Below, in pieces: positions 7,834 through 17,055 of a DNA stretch of 64,000 nt; within the stretch, counting starts at the first letter, position 1; every line of letters begins with the position of its first letter. Origin of the DNA: Paenibacillus sp. RC67 (GTDB taxonomy: Bacteria > Bacillota > Bacilli > Paenibacillales > NBRC-103111). Where the stretch lies: positions 448,001 through 512,000 of the forward strand of contig NZ_CP125098.1 in the NCBI RefSeq assembly GCF_030020805.1, read 5' to 3'. A program made the translations under genes and the position numbers. The notes under the pieces were generated by a model, which saw nothing but the letters and a program-made list of their open reading frames with translations, was not told the DNA's origin and made no database searches.

Positions 7834-9810
7834 ATGAAGCTTAAGCGCAAAGCCCGGCATAAAAAAACAGCTTTAGTCGTCCAAAACCGGACTCTACAAT
7901 ACGGCCTAATCCTAACTATGCTCGCGATCATACCGGTATTGCTTGTTTATGGAGTGGAGCTTTTGCAACGGGGTTCCTTTCAGGAAACATGGGTTTGGAT
8001 GGTGCAAAATGACAAGTTGGTGCTAATGAACGCACTGATTAATCTATTTGTGCTGGTCTTCTTTTACAGCTTGTTCGGGGCTATGATGCCAGGGGTTACG
8101 GTCACCTCGTTATTATTATTTATTATGGCGCTTATTACGTATTTTAAAACGAAGCTGATTGGGGAACCGTTCTTCCCTTGGGATATCTTCTTGAAAAAAG
8201 AAAGCATGAATATCCTGCCGCTGGTTACCGGGCCCGCAGCAATCAAGCGTCTCTCTCTGGTTGGGGGCATCGTCGTATTGATGATCGTGTTCTGCTTTGT
8301 TTGGCCACGGTTGAAAATGCGTAACGGAAGCCGCATCGTCCTCGGCCTGTTATCCCTGTTTGCACTGTATTCGTTCGGTGTTAGAACCCATTGGGCCAGC
8401 CAGATGCTTGATAAAATGGGTGTGAATGAAATCGTATGGAATCAGCAGGAGAATTACAGCAATAACGGGATGGCACTAGCCTTCACGATGAATGTGAAAA
8501 ATGCGATTGTTCCTAAGCCGGAGGGTTATGGTGAACCGGCAATGGCTGCACTCGCACAAAATTTAGCGGATCAAAGTCAAGTGAAGACGGCATCCGCCAA
8601 AGCTACGGCAGATCCGTTTAACGGCAAACAGCCGAACGTTATTTTTATTATGAACGAAGCGTTCTGGGATCCGACTTTACTGCCTAATGTCACGTATAGT
8701 GAAGATCCGGTTCCGACAATTCATAAGCTGCAGCAGGAATCTACTTCCGGTTATTTATTGTCGCCGCAATTCGGCGGGGGAACGAGCAATGTGGAGTATG
8801 AGGTACTTACGGGACAGTCCATGAGCTTCCTTCCTGACGGCTCAGTTCCATATCAGCAATACATTAGTAAGCCGGTTCCTAGCTTGGCCAGCTACTTTGA
8901 ATCGAAGGGCTACAAAAGTATGGGGATTCACTCCTATGAGGGCTGGTTCTGGAACCGCGAGAATGTGTATAAACAGCTTGGGTTCGAAAGCTTTATGAGT
9001 AAGGATCAATTCCAAAATCCGGAGTACAAGGGCTTGTTCATATCGGATGATGAAGTATCTCGCAATATTATTAAACAGGTCGATGAAACCGATAAACCGA
9101 TGTTCATTTACGCTGTAACGATGCAAAATCATGGTCCATATGACGATAACCGTTATGGCGAGACAGCTATTAAAGCGGATGGAAATTTGACGGATTCTGC
9201 CCGTTCTATATTAGAAACTTATACTCAAGGCGCACATGATGCAGATCAAAGCTTGCAAATGCTGATCGATCACTTCCAGCAGTCGGATGAGCCGACTGTC
9301 ATCGTGTTCTATGGCGACCACTTGCCGATGCTTGGCATGGACTACGATGTATACAAACAAGGCGGGATGGTAGGCAGCAGCTCGTGGACGTTAGAGGAGA
9401 ACAAAAAAATGCATAGCGTTCCGTTCGTCATGTGGTCTAACGTCGATTTGCCGAAGGAACAGGTGCCTACAATAAGCGACTCCTTTCTAGGAACCTACGT
9501 GCTGGATAAGCTCGGTATGGAGAAGCCAGCAACGCTAGCTTTAAATGAGTCCCTGCTTCATCAAACTCCTGGACTGCTGCGGAATCTGGTCGTTGATGCA
9601 TCCGGAGGCCTGCACCAGACGGTGCCGGAGCAAGCTCAGGCAACGGTCAACGAATACCGTGACTTCCAGTATGACCAGCTGTTCGGAAAGCAATATTTGG
9701 CCAAATATATCGATCAGGATTACCTGACCAAAGAGGCACTTCCGAATTATAACGAAGAGTTTGCGATACCTTCAGCAGCAGAAGATCCGAACAGTAAAAA
9801 AGGATTCTAA
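7834..9810 (+). CDS. LTA synthase family sulfatase (membrane phosphoglycerol transferase)
   Basis: 658 residues. Five N-terminal membrane helices (to about residue 185) are followed by an extracellular alkaline-phosphatase/sulfatase domain starting near PNVIFIMNEAFWDP. The nucleophile is Thr317 in GGGTSNVEYE, matching the LtaS catalytic threonine, and metal ligands include Asp495-His496 in YGDHLPM. The family transfers glycerol phosphate from phosphatidylglycerol to build lipoteichoic acid or primers. Whether this is the main synthase or a paralogue cannot be told from one gene. AAAGGAG precedes the ATG and a strong terminator follows 11 nt after the stop. Confidence 0.92.
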   Translation: MKLKRKARHKKTALVVQNRTLQYGLILTMLAIIPVLLVYGVELLQRGSFQETWVWMVQNDKLVLMNALINLFVLVFFYSLFGAMMPGVTVTSLLLFIMALITYFKTKLIGEPFFPWDIFLKKESMNILPLVTGPAAIKRLSLVGGIVVLMIVFCFVWPRLKMRNGSRIVLGLLSLFALYSFGVRTHWASQMLDKMGVNEIVWNQQENYSNNGMALAFTMNVKNAIVPKPEGYGEPAMAALAQNLADQSQVKTASAKATADPFNGKQPNVIFIMNEAFWDPTLLPNVTYSEDPVPTIHKLQQESTSGYLLSPQFGGGTSNVEYEVLTGQSMSFLPDGSVPYQQYISKPVPSLASYFESKGYKSMGIHSYEGWFWNRENVYKQLGFESFMSKDQFQNPEYKGLFISDDEVSRNIIKQVDETDKPMFIYAVTMQNHGPYDDNRYGETAIKADGNLTDSARSILETYTQGAHDADQSLQMLIDHFQQSDEPTVIVFYGDHLPMLGMDYDVYKQGGMVGSSSWTLEENKKMHSVPFVMWSNVDLPKEQVPTISDSFLGTYVLDKLGMEKPATLALNESLLHQTPGLLRNLVVDASGGLHQTVPEQAQATVNEYRDFQYDQLFGKQYLAKYIDQDYLTKEALPNYNEEFAIPSAAEDPNSKKGF

Positions 9811-9820
9811 ACACAAAAAA

Positions 9821-9849
9821 AGCACTAACCTCCGCGGTTAGTGCTTTTT
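9821..9849 (+). terminator. Terminator of the LtaS-like gene
   Basis: AGCACTAACC and GGTTAGTGCT form a perfect 10-bp stem followed by T5. Upstream A7 makes it usable from the minus strand as well. Confidence 0.92.
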
Positions 9850-9890
9850 GCGTTATATCGCCAAGAACCTCACAGCGGAATAACGTACGT

Positions 9891-10091
9891 TTAATACGAT
9901 TTATGGTGATTAAATAAAGCGGGGAGCATTTTGGTATTCTTAACCATCCCGGAATGACAAATAGGACAGGAAGGGACTTCTTCCAAGGAAAAGTTTTCCC
10001 TCATCCAGCAAGAGCATCCTTCGTTACTGCACATCCACACAGATGTCTGTTCTTCTTGAACCGGTTCCATGGTTTTCTTTGAGAAATACAA
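9891..10091 (-). CDS. YdjO-like cold-inducible small zinc-motif protein
   Basis: 66 residues starting at a TTG 5 nt after AAAGGAGGGG. Four cysteines occur as W-x-C-x4-C-x2-W-x-R and CPICHSGM, with a fifth in the CSCW motif, the arrangement of Bacillus YdjO (reported as cold-inducible, function unknown). It lies just downstream of a csp gene on the same strand but behind the csp terminator, so it may need its own promoter or read-through. The same cysteine and tryptophan pattern ends the helicase at 4365-6704. Confidence 0.82.
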   Translation of the reverse strand: MYFSKKTMEPVQEEQTSVWMCSNEGCSCWMRENFSLEEVPSCPICHSGMVKNTKMLPALFNHHKSY

Positions 10092-10226
10092 TGTAACCCC
10101 TCCTTTGGTTTGTGCGCTAAGCGTTCCTAATGCGAATGACCGGATGGTCCTTGAACGGGGGGAAGCAACGAGTATGTTTTTCTCTATATTCCAGAGAAGT
10201 ACATGACGGTACGAGCATTTTGTCAC

Positions 10227-10258
10227 TGAAAAAGAACTGCCCATTGCCGGGCAGTTCT
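10227..10258 (-). terminator. Terminator of csp
   Basis: Reading the minus strand, GAACTGCCC and GGGCAGTTC form a 9-bp stem followed by T5. It lies 20 nt after the csp stop. Confidence 0.88.
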
Positions 10259-10277
10259 CCCTTCAAAGTTGCAAACC

Positions 10278-10478
10278 TTACAGTTTTACAACATTCTCAG
10301 CTTGTGGTCCACGGTTGCCTTGAACAACGTTGAATTGTACGCGTTGTCCTTCGTCAAGGGATTTGTAGCCGTCCCCTGTAATAGCGCTAAAGTGTACGAA
10401 TACATCTTTGCCGCCTTCTACTTCGATAAAGCCAAATCCTTTTTCCGCGTTAAACCATTTCACTGTTCCTGTTTCCAT
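10278..10478 (-). CDS. Cold-shock protein (CspA/CspB family)
   Basis: 66 residues: a single cold-shock domain with RNP1 (KGFGFIEV) and RNP2 (VFVHFSAI), ending [10 protein letters not shown]. It binds single-stranded nucleic acid and acts as an RNA chaperone. The start [10 protein letters not shown] is set by GGAGGG 10 nt upstream; codons in the same frame further upstream belong to the untranslated leader. A roughly 130-nt leader with a terminator-like hairpin precedes it, and a YdjO-like gene follows. Confidence 0.95.
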   Translation of the reverse strand: METGTVKWFNAEKGFGFIEVEGGKDVFVHFSAITGDGYKSLDEGQRVQFNVVQGNRGPQAENVVKL

Positions 10479-10523
10479 CTTCTTAAAACCCTCCAATAAA
10501 TTGTTGCTTAATATTTGCATGAA

Positions 10524-10589
10524 TAAAAAAATTCACACATTAGAAAGAGCACCCTATCGCTTAAGTGATAACCTTTCTAATATGTGAAT
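10524..10589 (-). promoter_or_regulatory. Terminator-like hairpin in the csp mRNA leader (possible attenuator)
   Basis: Arms 10531-10547 and 10573-10589 pair over 16 of 17 positions. On the minus strand the hairpin is followed directly by T7, like an intrinsic terminator, yet it ends about 46 nt before the csp start codon and downstream of the only good promoter seen. Cold-shock proteins are known RNA antiterminators, so autoregulation is a reasonable inference. It could instead be the terminator of a short separate RNA. Confidence 0.6.
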
Positions 10590-10616
10590 TATTGTCTCCT
10601 TTTATTCCAATAATTT

Positions 10617-10645
10617 ATTATACCATATTTTTATGAATAACAAAA
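10617..10645 (-). promoter_or_regulatory. Predicted promoter of csp
   Basis: On the minus strand TTTTGT, a 17-bp spacer and TATAAT. It predicts a leader of about 130 nt, like the long leaders of other cold-shock genes. The -35 is weak. Confidence 0.5.
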
Positions 10646-10825
10646 GGTAATTAGAATGGTTTTTGAGTTTTTAATTTAAAAATCATTAAGCTAAAAACTC
10701 GCAGTTATCTCTATTTTGGGAGGTCAATCCCATTTTCAAATGAACGATAAGGAGCCGTTAGTCATCAATGCGCTCCGTTGCCTATTTTAACCAAAAAATG
10801 AATATTTAATCCTTCATTGATGAGT

Positions 10826-10856
10826 AAAAAGGACTGCACAACACGCAGCCCTTTTT
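10826..10856 (-). terminator. Terminator of marR
   Basis: AAAAAGGACTGC and GCAGCCCTTTTT pair around a short loop, giving T runs in both directions. It lies 30 nt beyond the MarR stop on the minus strand. Confidence 0.8.
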
Positions 10857-10885
10857 CTCTGGGGGAACGTTCGTTGAATTCAGCT

Positions 10886-11356
10886 TCAGGAAAGCTTTAT
10901 CGCATAATCGTGTTCTGCGTGAGCTTTGGTTATTTGATCGTTCATTTGCTCGAATACTCGCAGGAAGGTCTCAAACTGTTTGGAATCCACATCCGTCATG
11001 TAGCCGCGAATCATTTTTTTGCGGGAGACATTCACTTCCTCCAACACATCTCGGCCCTTATCCGTCAATTCGATCCAGACGACACGACGGTCTTTCTCAT
11101 CATGCCTGCGGTCTACTACTCCATGCTTAATCAGACGATCGATCATAACAGTAATGGCACTGGGCTTAACCTCCATCGTTTCTGCCAAATCCGTTACTTT
11201 GCAGGTTCCTTTGTCATTAATAAAATACAGCATGTAGAATTGCTGCCAGGTTAGCGGGATGCTGAGCTCCGCTGTCAACTCGGGGCTTAGCTTGCGGGTG
11301 GCGCTCCACAACGCTTTCTCGAATCGTTCGATCTGGGTTTCATTGATTAAGCTCAA
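10886..11356 (-). CDS. MarR family transcriptional regulator
   Basis: About 156 residues from a TTG placed 9 nt after AGGAGG; an in-frame TTG further upstream lacks such a site. It carries a winged helix with VTDLAETMEVKPSAITVMIDRLIKHG and the wing DEKDRRVVWIELTDKG typical of MarR dimers. No effector can be inferred. It is divergent from tgl with a 140-bp gap. The neighbours offer no obvious target, so autoregulation is the simplest guess. Confidence 0.9.
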   Translation of the reverse strand: MSLINETQIERFEKALWSATRKLSPELTAELSIPLTWQQFYMLYFINDKGTCKVTDLAETMEVKPSAITVMIDRLIKHGVVDRRHDEKDRRVVWIELTDKGRDVLEEVNVSRKKMIRGYMTDVDSKQFETFLRVFEQMNDQITKAHAEHDYAIKLS

Positions 11357-11496
11357 TTGAACTCGCCTCCTTGCCTGACCACCCCATGTATCTTGCAATC
11401 ATAGGGATTCGTCCAAGCATCTGTACATAGGATGGTATTAGGGTATCCATAGGTCCTCTTTGTCATAAGTGGACTGGAAAGGCAGGTGAAGAGGCG

Positions 11497-12336
11497 ATGA
11501 TAGTAATTACCAATGGTTCGCCGGACTTGGCGTCTTTGAATGATGCGGAAAGAATGGTGTATCGAGAAAAGGACAGGAGCAGTCGGACCTATACGTATGA
11601 TTCATGGAATTCTTTATTATTCGAGCTGCAGGTAAGAGCTGCCATAATGGAGGCTGCATTAGCTCTGAATAACAGCGAAGTATCGTTTGCCTCCTTCAAG
11701 AAGTCTCGCTGTAATGAGCAATTCTGGGAGCGTAAGGAGAACGGGGCTTTTCTTCAAAGAAAAAATGTGAGGTCGAGCGAAGCGATAAGGGATATTTTTG
11801 AGAATGGGAGCTTGTATGCTTTTGAATGTGCAACCGCTATTATCATCCTGTTGTATAAAGCTGTTCTCAATGTAATTGGCGACCAGAAATTCGATAAACT
11901 ATTTAATAACTTGTATCTATATTCATGGACTTATGATCATGATTTGCGGTTGATTACTTTGAACCATGGAGCTGAAGCATTCGGAGGGGATATCCAATAT
12001 TTCAAAAATCCCGATGTCAACCCGGAATGGATAGAATGGCAGGGGGAAAATGTGATTAAGATGGGAGCCGGACTGTATTATGGTCATGGTATGGGGATTA
12101 AAACAGGGGATGAGGTTATTGAAAAGCTGAATAGGGTTAGAATTCAAGGAAGCACAGTTTCTGCCTATTTGATGGATGAAGTCACGTTCCCGGATTTTGC
12201 TTATTTGCAGAAAATAGTGACGGGAGGCGACCCGACAGCCCAGCCGGTATCCTCGTTATCGACGATACCGACGGTATTAGGGCAAGTCGTTGCGACCATT
12301 GGAGGCCGAACTATAGTTAGGAAGATGCAGGCTTAA
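11497..12336 (+). CDS. tgl: Protein-glutamine gamma-glutamyltransferase (spore coat transglutaminase)
   Basis: 279 residues. Tgl cross-links spore-coat proteins through glutamine-lysine bonds late in sporulation. The catalytic cysteine is Cys111 in YAFECATAI, and the conserved GENVIKMG and YYGHGMGI segments supply the expected Glu and His. It is about 30 residues longer than the Bacillus enzyme (245 residues) because of an unmatched C-terminal tail. A GAAGAGG site precedes the ATG. No convincing sigma-K promoter could be picked. Its 3' end overlaps that of hisJ by 20 bp on the opposite strand. Confidence 0.92.
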   Translation: MIVITNGSPDLASLNDAERMVYREKDRSSRTYTYDSWNSLLFELQVRAAIMEAALALNNSEVSFASFKKSRCNEQFWERKENGAFLQRKNVRSSEAIRDIFENGSLYAFECATAIIILLYKAVLNVIGDQKFDKLFNNLYLYSWTYDHDLRLITLNHGAEAFGGDIQYFKNPDVNPEWIEWQGENVIKMGAGLYYGHGMGIKTGDEVIEKLNRVRIQGSTVSAYLMDEVTFPDFAYLQKIVTGGDPTAQPVSSLSTIPTVLGQVVATIGGRTIVRKMQA

Positions 12337-13159
12337 ATGCCGATAGCTGTTGTTCATACCAATCCCAGCCGGTGCCTACATGCTCCGGTTTATGCGAATC
12401 CGATCCATAAATGCAAGGGATGCCCTGCTGTAAGCATTCCTGGATAAACCATTCCGGAGCATACGGCTTGCCGCAGGTGGCTACGCGAAGACCTGCCGTA
12501 TTGACGTCAATTCCGAGACCTGCCTTGGCCAGCTTCGGTATGATGGCTTTCAGGCGGCGTTCGATCTGATTCGGATTGATTTCCGGAAGTACCTGGCGGA
12601 ATTTCTCTATAAGATTAATGTGACCGAGCCGCTTGCGCATGGGCAGTTGGGCTGCCCATTCGATTGCTGCTTCTACATGATTGTAGTATTCCTCAACAAC
12701 ACTTTCCATCGAACCGTAATATGACAGCAGTCCGTTGCGGAAATCATCTGCAGTGAAATCGATACAGCGTGTGCCCCCTACTCCCGGTAAATAGTGAACG
12801 GAATAGACGATGTCTTCCAACTGAGACTGCCATTGCTCGACGATACGTTCCGTATAGGAAAGCTGGCCAGGCAAATAATCAATCTCCAGCCCGACGGTTA
12901 TGTCCATTTTCCCGTTGTACAGCTGCTTCATTTGTTGAGCGTATGACATATATTGAGGCAGCTCTTCTTCGGGCATCGCCAGTTCCTGCAACAAACGTGT
13001 ATCGGCAATCCAACCCTGCGGCAGGGGAGGATGCTCGCTGATAGTGTAACGTTCGAAGCCGAGCTCGATCGCTCTATCGATATATTCTTCTTGCGGAGCG
13101 CTGCTGCCATGATAGCAAAAGCGCGTATGAGTATGCCCATCCCATTTTAAAATACTCAT
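12317..13159 (-). CDS. hisJ: Histidinol-phosphatase, PHP family
   Basis: About 280 residues. PHP-type metal-dependent phosphatase that converts histidinol phosphate to histidinol, the penultimate step of histidine synthesis. Metal ligands are visible in DGHTHTRFCYHG at the N-terminus, in SVHYLPG, and in IYGSDSHKPEHVG near the C-terminus. The ATG at 13159 is chosen because the protein family starts M-x-x-x-K-x-D-G-H-T-H and GGGAGACG lies upstream; the frame is open further 5' without homology. It stands away from other his genes. The end converges with tgl. Confidence 0.9.
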   Translation of the reverse strand: MSILKWDGHTHTRFCYHGSSAPQEEYIDRAIELGFERYTISEHPPLPQGWIADTRLLQELAMPEEELPQYMSYAQQMKQLYNGKMDITVGLEIDYLPGQLSYTERIVEQWQSQLEDIVYSVHYLPGVGGTRCIDFTADDFRNGLLSYYGSMESVVEEYYNHVEAAIEWAAQLPMRKRLGHINLIEKFRQVLPEINPNQIERRLKAIIPKLAKAGLGIDVNTAGLRVATCGKPYAPEWFIQECLQQGIPCIYGSDSHKPEHVGTGWDWYEQQLSAFKPASS

Positions 13160-13378
13160 TTCATTTCCGTCTCCCTTCATACGAATAAGTATAACCTCAA
13201 GGTACATTAACCTATAAATATTGTAAAGAGAGGACAAGCCTGGGACCTTATAATCCAATATGTTAGGGAACTATTAGCGATTCTAATACAAAGCACATAG
13301 GTTATAAATAATAATTCTAAACATTGTATGATATATTCCTTCACAAGAGATGATGTCTTTTTATTTCAGGAGGTTCAT

Positions 13379-15067
13379 ATGAGAATGACCATTGGGAAAA
13401 AGCTAATGATATCGTATGCGGTTATATTGCTCATTATGGGTGTAATGGGTACCTTGGATTTGATTAGCATGAGGATCTTGCAAAACAATACGAGACAAAT
13501 TACACAAAATTGGTTGGTTGGAACGCAGGTCGCCAATCAAGTGAACTTTGCCAAAGAGCATATATCCGTTCTTTATTATCAGATGATTGCGGAACCAAAT
13601 GCGGCAAAAAAAGTAGAGCTCAATAACCAGATTACAGAAACGTTTGCTGATATTGATCAGGGGCTGACCGCTTATGAGTCGTCAGTAGCCGATGAGCAGG
13701 ATAGAGCTAATCTGAATCAACTCAAGATAAAATGGAATCAATTCAAGGACTTGAATACCCGCCAAAAAGCAGGGGGCAAAGGAATGGAAGAAGCCTCTGC
13801 TGAGGTGTCTAAAGCATTTCAGGATGTCCAGGACAGCATCTCCGTCATTGTAAGCTACAATAAGAAGGGAGCGGACCAAGCTCAGCAGGACAGCGAGGAG
13901 CTATACCGCAGAAGCATTATCGAATTTGCAGTGCTTATCGTTCTTGCCTTCGTGGTTGTCGCTGTCATAGGTTACTTGGTAACTCGAATCATTTCCAGAC
14001 CGATGGTAGAAGCCTCGCAAGCATTAGTCCGTATATCGCAAGGAGACTTGACGGGCAAACAGCTGGCCAGCAAGTCCAAGGATGAGCTGGGAACGCTGAT
14101 TACCGCTGTGAATACAGTATCTCATTCCTTAAAGGAATCCGTGCTTCAAATGCAGGAAACCTCTCACCTTGTTGCAGCTTCGGCTCAGCAGCTTTCGGCG
14201 AGCTCCGAGGAGAACGCCGCGGCATCGGAGCATGTCACACAATCCATTCAAGATGTAGCTTCCGGTTCGGAGAATCAAGCACAGAGCGCAATGGAGTGCG
14301 CAAGGGCAATGGACGAAATGGCTGTCGGCGTCCAACGCATTGCGGAATCGACGTCTGAAATATCGGAGATTACGATCGAGGCTTCACAGCAGGCAGAGCA
14401 AGGGACGACCGTCCTGCAAGATGCGTCAGCCAAAATTCATTCCATCAGCAAGGCAGTTGGCAAAACGGGCGAAGTCATTCGAAAGCTGGAGGAGCAATCA
14501 CACAGCATCAATCGGATCTCCTTATTTATTGGTGATATCGCCAGACAGACGAACCTGCTATCGCTCAATGCGGCTATTGAAGCTGCCAGAGCCGGAGAAC
14601 ACGGCCGCGGCTTCGCGGTAGTTGCGGATGAAATCCGCAAGTTGGCTACCCAAACGGCAGACTCCATCGAGGAGATCAATCGTGTTATTGATGGAATCCG
14701 TGAAGGAACCGGACAAGCTGTTCTTAGCATGGATGAAGGAATGGTTGAGGTAGAAGGCGGACTCCAAGCGATGTCCCAAGCGGAAGAGACTTTCAGTTGG
14801 ATCGTCAATTCGTCAATTGAGATATCCAGACGTGTTCAAGAGGCGGCTGCTGCCGCGCAGCAAATGTCCGCAAGTACCGAAGAAGTGACTGCAACGATAA
14901 CGAGTATGGGACACATAGCCGAGCAAACATCAGGCTTGGCTCAGACGGTTGCCGCAACAACCGAGCAGCAGTTGGCTTCCATCCAGGAGATAACCTCTTC
15001 GGCTACGACGTTATCCGGCATCTCCGAGGACTTACATCAGCTCGTTATCAAATTCCGTGTAGAGTAA
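13379..15067 (+). CDS. Methyl-accepting chemotaxis protein
   Basis: About 562 residues starting at the ATG after AGGAGG. Layout: TM1 (residues 7-30), a four-helix-bundle periplasmic-type sensor (4HB_MCP-like, to ~175), TM2, a HAMP domain (~200-255) and a long coiled-coil signalling domain. The tip sequence for CheA/CheW binding is the conserved [20 protein letters not shown] and [23 protein letters not shown] region. The ligand is unknown. It is monocistronic, with a terminator 44 nt downstream. Confidence 0.93.
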   Translation: MRMTIGKKLMISYAVILLIMGVMGTLDLISMRILQNNTRQITQNWLVGTQVANQVNFAKEHISVLYYQMIAEPNAAKKVELNNQITETFADIDQGLTAYESSVADEQDRANLNQLKIKWNQFKDLNTRQKAGGKGMEEASAEVSKAFQDVQDSISVIVSYNKKGADQAQQDSEELYRRSIIEFAVLIVLAFVVVAVIGYLVTRIISRPMVEASQALVRISQGDLTGKQLASKSKDELGTLITAVNTVSHSLKESVLQMQETSHLVAASAQQLSASSEENAAASEHVTQSIQDVASGSENQAQSAMECARAMDEMAVGVQRIAESTSEISEITIEASQQAEQGTTVLQDASAKIHSISKAVGKTGEVIRKLEEQSHSINRISLFIGDIARQTNLLSLNAAIEAARAGEHGRGFAVVADEIRKLATQTADSIEEINRVIDGIREGTGQAVLSMDEGMVEVEGGLQAMSQAEETFSWIVNSSIEISRRVQEAAAAAQQMSASTEEVTATITSMGHIAEQTSGLAQTVAATTEQQLASIQEITSSATTLSGISEDLHQLVIKFRVE

Positions 15068-15110
15068 TAATACATACTTACCAGAGACCTTCGTGGTTCT
15101 TGGTGATAGG

Positions 15111-15139
15111 ACCTCTCTTTGGATAAGAGAGGTTGTTTT
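15111..15139 (+). terminator. Terminator of the chemoreceptor gene
   Basis: ACCTCTCTT and AAGAGAGGT form a 9-bp stem followed by TGTTTT. A second small hairpin (GACCC/GGGTC then TTTC) lies near 15190-15210. Confidence 0.8.
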
Positions 15140-15256
15140 CTGCCCAGAAGATGTGCGATGGGTAAACTGCATATTTAAAAGACAGCAGGCGACCCTAAAG
15201 GGGTCGTTTCTTAATGAAATGATATGATTCTTTTTTAATTACAAAAGGATACCAGC

Positions 15257-15285
15257 TTAACAAAAGTAAGCGAATGTGATATACT
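15257..15285 (+). promoter_or_regulatory. Predicted sigma-A promoter of the nitroreductase gene
   Basis: TTAACA (15257-15262), a 17-bp spacer and TATACT (15280-15285), about 75 bp before the coding start. Confidence 0.65.
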
Positions 15286-15360
15286 CACTTCGCCTAGTCC
15301 TTAACGGATGAGGACCTATTATGCGTTTTATAACCTTTCATTTATAGGAGTGAATACAAC

Positions 15361-15978
15361 ATGAGCCAAATCGAGCAAAAAGTAACAGCAGAAGAGACGA
15401 TCCTAGGCCGTCATTCAGTACGTCAATTTCAACCGGGAGTACAAATTCCGGAAGCAGAATTAAATGAAATCTTATCGCTGGCTGCAAGCGCGCCCTCTTC
15501 TTGGAACCTTCAGCACTGGCGCTTTCTGGTCGTTAGTGAGCAAGCTAATAAAGAAAGATTGCTTCCGATCACATATAACCAAAAGCAAACCGTAGATGCA
15601 TCCGTTGTGGTTGTAGTACTAGGGGATCTTCAGGCGAATCTTATCGCCCCAACCGTATACGAACAAGCAGCCTCCCAGATTCGTGATATGATGATTGGAC
15701 AAATCAACGGAGCTTATAACAACAACCCTGCTTTGGCACGCGATGAAGCTATCCGTAATGCCTCCTTGGCGGCAATGCAGCTTATGCTGGCGGCAAAAGC
15801 CAAGGGTTACGATTCGGTTCCAATGGGTGGTTATGATCGTGACGCTCTTGTTAAAGAGCTGAATATCCCGGATCGCTATGTTCCGGTAATGATCATTCCG
15901 ATTGGTAAAGCAGCGGCCCCTGGGCGTGCTACGGATCGTTTGCCACTAGAGCAGCAAGTGATTCGCGAAAGCTTCTAA
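15361..15978 (+). CDS. Nitroreductase family protein (FMN-dependent oxidoreductase)
   Basis: 205 residues. The N-terminal R-H-S-V-R-Q-F and A-P-S-S-W-N-L-Q-H-W-R-F segments are the FMN-binding signatures of the nitroreductase fold; the central region includes AAMQLMLAAKAKGYDSVPMGGYD. Such enzymes reduce nitro compounds, quinones or flavins using NAD(P)H. Substrate is not predictable. It has its own promoter and terminator, and the azoreductase gene converges from the other side. Confidence 0.88.
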   Translation: MSQIEQKVTAEETILGRHSVRQFQPGVQIPEAELNEILSLAASAPSSWNLQHWRFLVVSEQANKERLLPITYNQKQTVDASVVVVVLGDLQANLIAPTVYEQAASQIRDMMIGQINGAYNNNPALARDEAIRNASLAAMQLMLAAKAKGYDSVPMGGYDRDALVKELNIPDRYVPVMIIPIGKAAAPGRATDRLPLEQQVIRESF

Positions 15979-16002
15979 TATCCGCTGTACAAACGGCTTT
16001 TG

Positions 16003-16033
16003 AAGGGATACCCGCAAGGGGATCCCTTTTTTC
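16003..16033 (+). terminator. Terminator of the nitroreductase gene
   Basis: AAGGGAT and ATCCCTT arms with extra pairing inside, followed by T6. Confidence 0.82.
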
Positions 16034-16078
16034 AATGTTCTTTTGCATAACAGGACTTCAAGTGGTGGATATTACAAT

Positions 16079-16115
16079 AAAAAAGCACCGACCCATCCTT
16101 GACGGGCAGTGCTTT
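16079..16115 (-). terminator. Terminator of azoR
   Basis: On the minus strand AAAGCACTGCCC and GGGTCGGTGCTTTT pair with one interruption and are followed by T6. It lies about 17 nt past the azoR stop. Confidence 0.8.
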
Positions 16116-16131
16116 CTCCATATGGATTATT

Positions 16132-16767
16132 TTAAAAGGATTTCGCTAAAGCTACAGCTTTATCGATACTTTCCTGCTTAATAGCTGCGGCACGATCCGG
16201 GAATTGATTATGTCCCTCAATAAATAAGCCTTGAAAATCGGTTATACCGAAAAACTGCATAATAGCAGCCAAGTGTCGATGTCCCATTTCCATATCCGAC
16301 ATTGGCGCAGTGGAGTAAATGCCGCCTCGCGCCTGAATATGCAGTGACTTTTTGTCAGGAAGAAGACCGACAGGCCCTTCGGGCGTATACTTAAATGTCT
16401 TGCCTGCGGCACAGATCGCATCGATGTAGGCCTTCATAATCGGCGGGTAAGAGAAGTTCCACATGGGACTTATAAACACATATTTGTCGGCCGCAACAAA
16501 TTGGTCTACGAGCTCATTAAGCCGGTTCACTTTGGATTTTTCTTCGGCAGACAATGAATTGAGCTCACTTCCGGAACGAAGCTTGCCCCAACCACTGAAT
16601 ACATCGGCGTCAATATGAGGGATATGGGCTTTATACAGATCCAAGTGAATCACTTCATCTTTGGGGTTAGCCTCTCGGTAAGCTTGAACGAAAGCATTGC
16701 CGACCGCCATACTGAAGGATTGTGTCTCATCGTTAGGATGCGCAATAATATGAAGTAAAGTAGCCAT
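16132..16767 (-). CDS. azoR: FMN-dependent NADH-azoreductase / NAD(P)H dehydrogenase family
   Basis: 211 residues from ATG 16767. Flavodoxin-like quinone reductase with an N-terminal FMN phosphate-binding segment ([20 protein letters not shown]), the isoalloxazine-contact segment [18 protein letters not shown], and the QARGGIYS motif, all typical of AzoR. It reduces quinones and azo dyes and protects against thiol or quinone stress. The 5' extension of the frame lacks homology and is excluded. AAAGGA lies 12 nt upstream, somewhat far. Confidence 0.88.
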   Translation of the reverse strand: MATLLHIIAHPNDETQSFSMAVGNAFVQAYREANPKDEVIHLDLYKAHIPHIDADVFSGWGKLRSGSELNSLSAEEKSKVNRLNELVDQFVAADKYVFISPMWNFSYPPIMKAYIDAICAAGKTFKYTPEGPVGLLPDKKSLHIQARGGIYSTAPMSDMEMGHRHLAAIMQFFGITDFQGLFIEGHNQFPDRAAAIKQESIDKAVALAKSF

Positions 16768-16886
16768 GATGTCGTATCGTCCTTTTCTAAGCTTTATTAT
16801 GCGAGGAGATCTCCGTCCAATCGCACACTTACAATTTGCCCATTGCATACCCTAGATATGTTGCATCTTATCTGGAGAATGGAGCC

Positions 16887-16967
16887 ATGAGCTCCTTCAT
16901 GATTGCAAAACCGTCCTTTTTAAAGGATGGTTTTTTCGTTTTTGCAACAAAAAAGCTGGAGAAATGA
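16887..16967 (+). other. Possible 26-codon leader ORF overlapping a terminator hairpin, upstream of glnQ
   Basis: ATG 16887 opens a 26-residue frame beginning MSSFMIAKPSFLKDG and ending KLEK, preceded by TGGAGAATGGAG. Codons 8-17 coincide with the terminator hairpin at 16906-16938. It could be a translated leader that controls read-through into glnQ, or chance. No homologue is recalled. Confidence 0.25.
16906..16938 (+). terminator. Strong plus-strand terminator in the glnQ leader region
   Basis: AAAACCGTCCTTT and AAAGGATGGTTTT pair nearly perfectly and are followed by TTCGTTTTT. No recognised plus-strand gene lies upstream (azoR reads the other way), so it ends either a small RNA or an attenuated leader. 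A small perfect hairpin, GGAGC/GCTCC, lies just before it at 16881-16895. Confidence 0.75.
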
Positions 16968-17003
16968 AGTGAAACGCTTTCGAGTGTCATATTTTTCACA
17001 TTG

Positions 17004-17055
17004 GGGTAATAACTTGTAATTACCTGTTGACCAGAAAATCCATGGTCCAGGTCAA
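17004..17055 (+). promoter_or_regulatory. Inverted repeats just upstream of glnQ
   Basis: GGTAAT (17004-17009) pairs with ATTACC (17018-17023), and TTGACC (17026-17031) with GGTCAA (17050-17055). These are candidate operators or RNA hairpins 40-90 bp before the glnQ start; no regulator is identified. Confidence 0.35.

Noticed and set aside
7646..7837. 63-codon frame upstream of the LtaS-like gene
   Set aside because: Poor ribosome binding site, unlikely composition, and it overlaps the strong Shine-Dalgarno of the next gene.
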